Below the pieces are notes generated by a model. The model searched no databases and was not told the origin of the DNA. It saw nothing but the letters and a program-made list of their open reading frames with translations. Below are positions 37,030 to 46,070 of a stretch of 64,000 bases of DNA, one piece after another. The DNA comes from Trametopsis cervina (taxonomy: Eukaryota > Basidiomycota > Agaricomycetes > Polyporales > Irpicaceae): contig MU278351.1 of the NCBI GenBank assembly GCA_022385755.1, positions 3,594-67,593 on the forward strand, written 5' to 3'. The stretch's first letter is position 1. Every line of letters begins with the position of its first letter. The position numbers and the translations under genes were made by a program.

Positions 37030-38531
37030 ATGCGAGGTCTAGCGTTAGGTCTGACCACCGGCCCTCTCTCGGTCACCGTCCGTCGCGGCGAGCAAGCGAT
37101 GCTCTCGAGGAAACCGTCACCAGCCCCGACGACGACCACCAACGCGGACCCGTCGTTCACGCGGATCAGCCAGGCGCCCTACCACCACCCGTCGCCAACG
37201 AGCCCGCTGCCAATGCATCATAGCATCACCCGTCTGCTCCCTTCCTATGCATCCCCGAGCGGAAGCAGATCCTCGCAGAACGCACGACAGAGGCTCGTCC
37301 TCATCGACGGCCTCCTCGCGTCCTCCGCCCAAGCCGGCGCAGTCCGCGCGGACGCCGGCGAGATGTTCCGCGAAGTGCTCGACATCCTCAAGTAAGTTGC
37401 GAGCCTGTGCAAATCCTCATTACGTGCGGCCGTGTTCATTTCGCGCAGATCAGAATTTGTAGACGAGCCGACATGCGACGCGTGCTGGGGCATGGTCCTC
37501 AGGGAGATGTACAGAGGGCGCACAGAGGCCATCGCGTACGCACTCGCACACCATACGGCGCAGGACATACGCGTGTTCTTTGATGATCTGCGCATGCGCA
37601 GGCCAAACTGGTGAGACATCCCCGCAGCAACACATGCACACATGTACAGATCATGTCTAATCGGTGCTTTCACAGGGGTCTTTATGTCGAATCAGTAGAG
37701 GGCAAGCACCCGTCGGCATATGGGCAGAACGGCCGCCTGATGAAGCCCCCGACGGTCAACGAGCTACTCGACGAGCGATGCCAGGAGCTGCTCACTGACG
37801 TCATGTGCGAGCTGCGCGACGTCCTCGACCTCAACTGCGCCCTCACCATCCTACGCATCGAACAAAAGTTCACGCCCCTAGCGCTCCTCTTCAGCCGACC
37901 GGCCCGAGCACGGCGAAGCACACCCCTCAACTACACCCTCTTCTTCACCTTCCTCGCTCACCTCGACTACAGCCCGACCTACTCCGCCATTCACCCGAAC
38001 CTCGAGCTTGACTTCCAATGGGTGGTCAAAACCGCCGTCGAGCTCTTCTGCCGCGATCCGACAGACGACCTCGTCTGCGTCGTCGGCTGCATCCTACACG
38101 CCGTCCAGCCGCTCGCGGCAACAGATCCACAGGAGGTCGACATCGCACGCCTGCGCTCTGTGTTCCCTTGGGTCCCGCCATGGTCCTCGCGCAAATACCT
38201 CGCGCGCCACCCATCGGCCCCCTTCCTGTCCTTCGCCATATTCCTCGCGGACCGCAGCGCAGACGCGGCGCGTCTGCTCGTCGAGGGCGGGCTCGTGCGC
38301 ACGCTCGAGGCGCTGTACGATCAAGACTTTCCTGACTCACGGGTGAGGGCGGACGATCCGTATTTGCAGACGAGGGACGAGCTGTATAAGCTCTGCCTGA
38401 GGCTCCTCGTCGCTGTTTCGAGGCATTGTGACCTTAGGGACTGCGTGCTGCTTGAGGAGCTCAAGGGCGACGTGCGAAGGTGCTCTAGGGAGCTGTCTGA
38501 ACAGTATTTTGGTTCCTTCTGGTCAGATTGA
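37030..38531 (+). CDS. Uncharacterised helical protein, paralogue of 19861-21321
   Basis: Three exons: 37030 to about 37392, about 37450-37612, and about 37677-38531. I do not recognise a domain. The N-terminal exon is Ser/Pro/Thr-rich and probably disordered (about residues 25-75). It is followed by DEPTCDACWGMVLREMYRGR and FFDDLRMRRPNW|GLYVE, then a long helical region. NLELDFQWVVKTAVELF, VVGCILHAVQPLAA and LARHPSAPFLSFAIFLADRSAD precede the block shared with the 20-kb gene: AARLLVEGGLVRTLEALYD and later RRCSRELSEQYFGSFW near the end. Introns split K|S (phase 2) and W (phase 2). No signal peptide or membrane span. The 37.7-38.5 kb exon is strongly GC-biased at third positions, producing long shadow frames in other frames. 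Confidence 0.78.
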
Positions 38532-38953
38532 CACCATTTTCTTCCCTTTTTCTCGGGCATGGTGGACATGCCCACTTGCTTGCTTCGGTTCTCGTTTGCG
38601 TATTGTTTTGGGCTTTGGCCGCCGTTACTAGTACCCCATCTGATGATTATGCTATATAATATACGACATCCTGCACAGCACCTGACCTCATTTACTAGCT
38701 CTTGCGCCATGTTCTTGCATACTATGTAGCCTCATTTTGTACACTTTGCATTGTTCACAAAACATCTCGTCTATCTCTCCAGTACTTGTGGGCATGTGTA
38801 AGTCATGGCTAGATCTGGTGAGCTATAGTGCATTTCACTCGCTGCTAGGATGTATCCCCATTTCACTAGAGTCTAACTTCCCTGTTTTGCTAGCACTTAT
38901 GCAGACTATGTGTAGACGGAGCAGACAGCCAATATTATTTTCGCACAGCATAA
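38532..38953. other. Convergent intergenic region
   Basis: 422 bases between two genes that converge. AT-rich pieces (TATATAATATACG near 38650) suit 3' ends; no gene seen. Confidence 0.5.
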
Positions 38954-40298
38954 TTACACTTTCGAGTCCCCATCTTCCCTCGTCATAGACCCCATGGCCT
39001 CAAGCGGGAGCACATCTCCCGATAGCCCTCTCCGCTCGCTCTTATACGTCACGAACACATCTCTGCTGTCCATCGGCGGGCCCCACTGCGGCCTGTTGCT
39101 ACTCGCTGTCACGCCCGCACTAGACGTATGCGAATGCGACATGGGGCCGACCCGCAGCGTGCTCAGTGCCGCGTTGCTCTGTTCGTCTGTTATTGTGATA
39201 CGCGCGTTTACGGTTATGATTATGAGCGTTGGCATGATTCCCTTCCACCAGCATAAAGTATCAGCGCACTGTACGGTGAGCGATAACATTAATGTAAGGG
39301 CACTCACGTTGATCTGTGGGATCATGTCGAAGACGATGTACAGCGCGTTGAACTCGCCGTTCGCGACCTCGAACAGGGCGAACTCGAACAGCTTGGCGAC
39401 TGCGATGACCAGTCCGGACTCGATGAGGAGCAGGAGGAGTGTCTTGTACGTGTCGGTGTGATATGCCCGGCCCAAGGTGCGGGACAGTGAGCGTGCTTTC
39501 CACCTGTCCGACGGGTCAGCTACCCACGTAAATATGGCAAGGGGCAATACGAAGGATGATTACCAGATGCGCCCGACTGTGAGACCCGTCACGAGCACGT
39601 TTGTGGTCAGAGACACGGAGAACATGGCAGTCCCAAAGTTGATCGCCTGCTGTGGATCTGGATTGGTTAGGAAATACTGTGAGATCGCGCCGTATCCCGC
39701 CGCTGAACCCAAACGACTCATCGTCAGTACTACGATGCTATCACGAAAGTTGAATACGAACCAATCGTCCCGAGTATCATGATTATAGGGAGTGCAATCA
39801 CTCGTTTATCTCCTCCCCAAACAGCATAACAGCGCCATACGACGACCGAGTCCGCAATGACCATCTGTGCCCCCACTATGAGCTTTACGTCGTGCATCTG
39901 TCAGTGTGGCCACTTACACTAGTGATGTATACGAGGTCCTTCGCGCGGTTCAGCGGCTGGCCGATGTCCGTGAAGTACGGGACGGTGTCCGGGCCTTGTA
40001 GTATGACGAAGCCTTTGATGAGCCGGCGAAGGGCAAGAGAAATGTGTGTTGTGGATAGGCAGTACAGTACGACCATTGCAGTAGCCGTTATCCACTTTGA
40101 GCGGTTCATCTTTCCCTTGGCATGTAGCTGTGCCAGCTGGACGAGCGCGAAAATCAGCAGGCAGCTGAATAGCCCTGCCGGCGCACACCAGTCAGTCAGT
40201 CAGGTATTTGGGCTGCTCGGAGCGGAAGACGTACCCCATAGCGCGGCGGCGCACCAGCCGCCAATCAAGTACGCTTCGTCGATGCGAAAGCTAGGCAT
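38954..40298 (-). CDS. Polytopic (about 7-TM) membrane protein, paralogue of 25951-27353
   Basis: Starts MPSFRIDEAYLIGGWCAAALWG at 40298 and ends DGDSKV with TAA at 38956-38954. Nearly every segment aligns with the 26-kb gene: LIFALVQLAQLHAKGKMNRSK, ATAMVVLYCLSTTHISLALRR, LQGPDTVPYFTDIGQPLNR, YITS followed by a MVIADSVVVWRCYAVWG-type segment, LLLLIESGLVIAVAKLFEFAL and GIMPTLIIITVNARITITDEQ. The tail again carries RDVFVTYKSE. The first intron begins at the same point (LWG). About seven hydrophobic spans are expected. The tail is diverged and has extra Ser/His. The product may be a receptor-like or transporter-like membrane protein, but function is not established. Confidence 0.85.
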
Positions 40299-41175
40299 TG
40301 GAGCTTGAAGGATCGAGTGCTGTAGTCGGGCGCCTTAAGTCTTACACCCGCTTTATATGACCGTGCGTGCGTGGTTGAAGACACAAGATGAACGCCAAAC
40401 GCGGAGAATACTTCAAGACACCGGTATCGGCCTGATAGTGGATACGAAATCTGTCGGATTGGCCTTGACGCCTATAAAGGCTACGCTTTGGCCGGTGGCT
40501 ACATTCTGTTTGGACAGGTTGATCATGGGGCGTAACCGCCCAGGGATGGTTGTTATCATGGCATAGAGCTGTCCGCCAGCTCCCTGAATCACGCCTCGTC
40601 CCCTCGCCCAGCAATGGAGCGATGTCAGGGATTCGGAGGACAGGTGCCTGGGATCTATCTCTGACATGCAAGCCTCGTGAGAGCGGATTGATGGATGAAG
40701 AAGTCGTGCGTCTTAATACCTACGACGCGCTAACGATAGACGATAGACGATAGAGACAGAGCGCACGAGAGTTGCGATTCCGCGAGTTCAGTCCGAGTGC
40801 CGACGGAGGGGTTAGAACGCTCGGAAAGATCCCCTGCGAGACTTGAATGACAGTGGTAGTGTGATACTCCGTTGCATTGAGATGGATGGCCACGACCAGA
40901 CGTGTTCGGTGTCTTTCTTAAGGTTGAAGGGTGACTTGTTCGTGTGTACAATTCCGGTCATTTCGGCGTGACGTCAAATGACAGTGCAACTTGCTTCCAA
41001 GATGCAATTTGAAAGTACTGCAGCAGGGACCCCGAGAACTACTTATGCGGCGCACAGCGAGGAGCGCCCGCGTCGCGCTCGTGCATCATGCACATCATGA
41101 TCGACTTGCACTCAGCTCGCAGCCTAGTAGTGAAGGCATGCACGTCCTTTCGTCGCGCTGTTTCTTCAGCACACC
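40299..41175. other. Divergent intergenic region upstream of P450
   Basis: 877 bases between divergent genes (membrane protein on the minus strand, P450 on the plus strand). It holds CATATAAAG at about 40350 (minus-strand sense) and a GATAGACGATAGACGATAGAGA tract near 40735. No gene seen. Confidence 0.5.
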
Positions 41176-43445
41176 ATGCCGTCGCTTGTCCTAGTAGCCT
41201 CAATCCCCGCCCTCTGGCTGACATACAAGTTTTATGAACGTGTTGTCCATGTTCGCCACTTATCTGACCTTCCTGGACCTCCTCCCGTGAGCTATCTCTG
41301 GGGTGACGTGTTCGACCTCAAGAAAGCACCGGTTGGCACGCTTTGGCGCGTTTGGAGGAAGAAGTACGGGCCTACGTATGTTATACATGAGCCGCTGGCG
41401 GTCAGTACCCTCTTGTGAATTGTTTTTGCACGCACTCATGCGTTATCTGCTGCTCAGGAACCAATTTTGGTGCTGGGCGATGCTAAGGGTGCAGCACACG
41501 TTCTGAACCGTACCTCGATCTATTGGCGACCGGAGATTGACCGCAGTGTCCTGGCTTTATGGGTACGTCTTTCGATAACCATGTTTGTACGCGCCCTCGC
41601 TAAACAATCTAATTAGTTTGGGGAGAGTGTACTCTCTTCTGAAGGTTGGCACCACGCATTATTGTCTTTCATGTTGCAAATCATTTTATAGGTCAGAACC
41701 ATGCCGAACGCAGACGCAGGTTGAATCCGGCGTTCAAGTAAGTGATGAACTTATCTCGTGAATACCGTATTTAACAGGCTTCATGTAGCTCGCAATCGGT
41801 CCAGCAAGTCTCTCCGATTTTGTTTGACCTCGCATATCGCGTACGTCCGTTTTAGAAGACAAAACGCTGCGGTGCACCACTGACGCCTTTCATAGCTGGA
41901 AGCAGACTGGGCCGACAAGCTTGGCGTAGAGGAATCCGTAGTGTTAGACGTATCAGGAGCTCTTCACAAATTTTCGTCAGTCTGAGTCAATGCCTCTTTC
42001 TGAGCCGACACTGATACTTTAAACGACAGCTTGGACGCAATCTCCATGACGATGTTCGCGCACAACGTATCTGGAGGTGACGGCCCGAACTCCGTGAAGA
42101 CGCTTCTGAAGAACATCTCTGACGGTCCGTCTGGCGGAGACACAACCCTCAGTCGCGTCGCCGTGATTGTCATCGGACTGTTTCCTCAGTTACTGGCGCT
42201 TCCCAACCCGCTGAAGAAGTGGGCTATGATGCTGAGGACTGAGCTCGGCAAGATTGCACAGGAGGTATGGGATACCGGTAAGACCAATGAGAGTGTGGGT
42301 GGCATGGACGCTAGAGTTTTGGAAGTCTTGAGTCAGTATCTTACTCGGCGCAATTTTACGTCGTCTCATGCAAGCTCCAGGTCAGCAAAGTAAAGCCGGA
42401 GAGAAAATCTCAAAGGAGGACGCTGTTGCAGAGGTATGTGTATTTCTAGGTAATACAACAGAGGACTGAAGCGTGGATTAGATCATTGGTTTACTCTTTG
42501 CAGGCTCGGAAACTGTCGCAAACGTCATGGGAGTAGGTGCTCATACGACTAAACTGCGAAAATATCTTACTTAATTTCCTATGTGATATGTAGGAGTTCC
42601 TGTACGAGATGGCTCACCAGCCCCTCATACAGCAGAAACTGCGCCAAGAACTCGTTGATTTTGAATCCCGTCATGGACCCATCTCTTCACTCACCGATCT
42701 CACCGTGCTTGGCAAAGACGGCCTCAAATACTTGGATGCGGTGACGATGGAAATCATGAGGTGTAAAGCCGTTCTCATGGATATATCAAGAATGGTGAAT
42801 ATTTCTGCGCGACCCCACATCTCATGGAATGCTTATTAGTTCTGTCCCCAGGCCACTGTCGAGGACTCTATTCCTCTTACCACGCCTATTCCCGGCAGCA
42901 ACAAGAACGCCATCCACGTCCGCCCCGGACAGGTTATCTCCATCCCTGTGAGGGACGGTATCAACCACGACCCATTGATCTGGGGAGAGGATGCTGAGAT
43001 CTTCCGTCCGGAAAGGTGGTTCGAGCCAGGCACCGCCGAGCGAGGACCTGGTCTGGGTGGTATACTGACATTCGGTGATGGGTAGGTGCTTTCTTCTCCG
43101 ATTTGTAGTACACGATTTCATCCATTTGATTATCTAGTGCGAAGATGTGCATTGGGCGAGCATTTGGTGAGCGTAGAACATACAACCCGTGTTGTTCTGT
43201 TTTGGCTGACCGTTTGACGTAATGTATAGCTCTGGCTGAGTTCAAGGTCTGTCATCGATATTCCCCAAGCATGCGCTTGCTGACCTGATTAATAGATTGT
43301 CGCGTCTGTTCTCATACGGCATTTCTCATTCCACCCCGCCGACGAGATTGACTTCTATCATCTGGGTGGTAACACTGTCAAACCTAAAGTTAGAGGAAGA
43401 GAGGAAGAGGGAGTCAAACTGCCTCTGACAATTCGGCGTGTCTAG
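41176..43445 (+). CDS. Cytochrome P450 monooxygenase
   Basis: ER-anchored haem-thiolate monooxygenase. MPSLVLVASIPALWLTYKFYE is an N-terminal membrane anchor, followed by the proline hinge LPGPPPVSYLWGD. About 520 residues over a dozen or so short exons. I-helix motif: IIGLLFAGSETVANVM (AGxET). K-helix: EIMR (ExxR), followed by CKAVLMD where most P450s have LHPP-like residues. The PERF-like segment is FRPERWFEPG. The haem loop FGDGAKMCIGRAFALAEFK spans an intron and supplies the cysteine ligand. It ends VKLPLTIRRV at TAG 43445. Overall it resembles basidiomycete P450s of the CYP5150/CYP512-like type, but I cannot assign a family number. The next gene downstream, 618 bases away in the same orientation, encodes a putative sesquiterpene cyclase; oxidation of that product is a reasonable but unproven role. 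Confidence 0.93.
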
Positions 43446-44063
43446 TGCACTAACAATCTTTACTGCGGATTTGTTACTCCATGGGGGTACATGGACTGGA
43501 TAATGATATTTATTCCGACAACCATGCGGCCTGGACAACGTATTACTGAAAGCAGAGCGGTGTGTCTCACCCCAGAAACTTGTCGATACTCATTCTTTGA
43601 CACCGCAGATCCAAGATAATCTATCGAATCCAGCCAAGAACTGAGTACCTTGATTTCAGTTTCTTCTAGAAATAACTCGACCAACTCTGCCTGCGTTCAT
43701 ATACACCCCTGACTGATGAGTACGGGATCTCATCACCACACAGCCGGTAGGAGACGCGGCTCAATCACCCAAGATCCCTTGTCTACATTATTTGCTCCGA
43801 ACAGGCCGCACAGAAGTGTTTCTCGCATGATTGCTCACTTCTTTGCCTCTCCAACAGAGCGTCACCCGAGAATTCCGCATGCAGAGCTCAACTCGAGATT
43901 ATACAAGGCATATCAACATACAGCTATGTGTTTTTATATGTCATTTGGGGTGTTCTTAAGACCTGTTCTTTGAACGAAGTCAGTCTAACCAAAGTCTGAG
44001 CATCCCACAGCCCCACTAACTCATCACAACTTCTTTCAGCGCAGCTCTACACAGCAAGAAGCT
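43446..44063. other. Intergenic region between P450 and terpene cyclase
   Basis: 618 bases between two genes in the same orientation, enough for a separate promoter. A short frame at 43716-43973 is not recognisable. No gene supported. Confidence 0.5.
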
Positions 44064-45691
44064 ATGGCGAAGACCCCAGTTGCTCCACGGTGCACCACGC
44101 TAATTTTCGACATCGGCGATGTCTTGTTCACCTGGTCGTCCAAGACACCTACCAGCATACCCTCAGCGACTCTCCGCGGCATCACCACCTCAGAAGCATG
44201 GGGTCTCTACGAATGCGGCAAGCTCTCCCAGCCAGAATGCTACCGCTTGGTGGCGGAAGAGTATTCGCTGGATGTAGAGGAGATTGCGTGTGCATTCCAG
44301 CACGCACGTGACTCCCTCCAGCCCAACGACAACTTCATCTCATTCATCCGCCAGCTCAAGGCCGACAATGACCAGCTGCGGGTGTTCGCGATGTCCAACA
44401 TTTCCGGGCCGGACTACGATGTTCTGCGGGAAAAAGAGGCGGACTGGTCGGTTTTTGACCGCGTCTTCACGTCCGCCGCTGCAGGGATGCGCAAACCGAA
44501 CCTCAATTTCTACAGGCACGTCCTCAGCGAGATCAATACAGACCCGGCATCGACGGTGTTCGTAGACGACAAACCGGAGAACGTGCTCTCTGCTCGGTCC
44601 CTCGGTATTCATGGCATCGTGTTCGACAAAGACAACGTTCGGGCGATGCTGCAGTACTTAGTTTGCGATCCGATCCAACGCGGACAAAACTTTCTAGACA
44701 CCCATGCTGGTCGCTTAGACTCAGTAACAGACACCGGTGTCATCATTGGGGACAATTTTGCACAGTTTCTCATTCTAGAGACAACAAACGCACGGTAAGA
44801 AGACTCCCCAACTCATCGGATGAAGTATGCTGATTTCCTTTCTCTCGAACAGAGAGCTGGTCAATATCGCTGGTCATCTGCAGACCGGAAAATGGAATTT
44901 TTTCCAAGGTTCGTTGAACGCTGCGACACGATACTGTGGTGTGTCTAGATCTGATTTTTACCCTTTCCCCCCCTCGAACAGGAAACACCAGTCTCACATT
45001 TCCATTTGATCTCGACACAACCTCCATTGCGCTAACCGTCATCGAGCACGATCGCGCCGTCGTCAACGCAGTCATGGACGAGATGCTACGGTTTCGCGAT
45101 GAGGACGGCATCATTCAGGTTTATTGATCAATTCTTTCAAAATTTTGGACTGCATACTGAGACAAATAACGGCAGACGTACTTTGATCATAAGCGACGAA
45201 GGATTGATCCCGTGGTCTGTGTCAACGTCCTGACCTTATTCCATGCTGAAGGCCGCGGTATGGAACTTGCGTCTACGCAGGCATGGGTACTGGATGTGTT
45301 GAAGCACCGTGCATATTCGGACGGGACTCGTTATTACGGATCGGCCGAGTCATTCCTCTATTTTCTCAGCCGCCTCCTCACCATCACCGACGACGCCGAG
45401 GTGCACGAAGCGTTCCAGCCCCTGCTCACTGAGCGGTTACAAGAGCTGATGGGATCCCCGGGCGACGCGCTAGCCCTTGCGATGCGTATTATTGCCTGCG
45501 CCAGCGTGGGAATACGGAACGAGGTAGACATGCGGAAATTGCTGCCCATGCAGCACGAGGACGGTTCTTGGGGGCCTGGAAACATATACAAGTACGGTTC
45601 GTCAGGTGTTGGTATTGGGAACTATGGTCTGGCCACGGCGTTAGCCCTCAAGGCTATTTGCATGATGGAAGGGCGCGATGTGGTGAAATAG
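44064..45691 (+). CDS. Bifunctional HAD-phosphatase / class II terpene cyclase, drimane synthase type
   Basis: Exons 44064-44794, 44853-44908, 44982-45118 and 45176-45691 give 479 residues. Residues 10-205 form a haloacid-dehalogenase-like domain: nucleophile Asp16 in LIFDIGDVLF, motif II Ser111 (AMSNIS), motif III Lys144 (GMRKP), motif IV FVDDKPENV (Asp168, Asp169), which also spells DDxxE. Residues 245-479 form a terpene-cyclase-like alpha domain containing DLDTT (272-276), the DxDTT acid motif that protonates an alkene in class II cyclases, and a QW-like EDGSWGPG (436-442). This fusion is the architecture of the AstC-type enzymes, which convert FPP to drimane-type products (drimenyl or albicanyl phosphates/alcohols). 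That the substrate is FPP and the product drimane-like is inference from family. It follows a P450 in the same orientation. No signal peptide, so cytosolic. No frame breaks seen. Confidence 0.9.
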
Positions 45692-46070
45692 GGCGTGCCT
45701 GCTGACGTTGGGCGAAGAGCAGGGGTGGCAATGGCGCTGTTACGAAGAGATAGCAGAATAGATAGCTGCTCCCTGATGATGCATTACAGACAGAAGCGTG
45801 TCAATAGAGAGCAACCTAGGCTCAGGATCGGTGATTCGACACAGCGATACGGAATCGAATCTTGGTTTTTGTATTGAGTATATGTCAGAAAGGCTTTCTT
45901 CGAACCAATTGAGTTGGCTTCCCACCTTTTCCGTTGTCTTCTATGATATTTTGCGGTCGGTACGTCGGTTTGTAGCTCACGAGCACCGCCACGAGGACGT
46001 CATGCGATAACACACAATGATGCAAAGTATGCAACCAAGTCTGAACTCTCAGAGAACTACGCAACGAATA
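45692..46070. other. Convergent intergenic region
   Basis: 379 bases between the terpene cyclase gene and the FunK1 kinase gene, which converge here. No gene seen. Confidence 0.5.
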
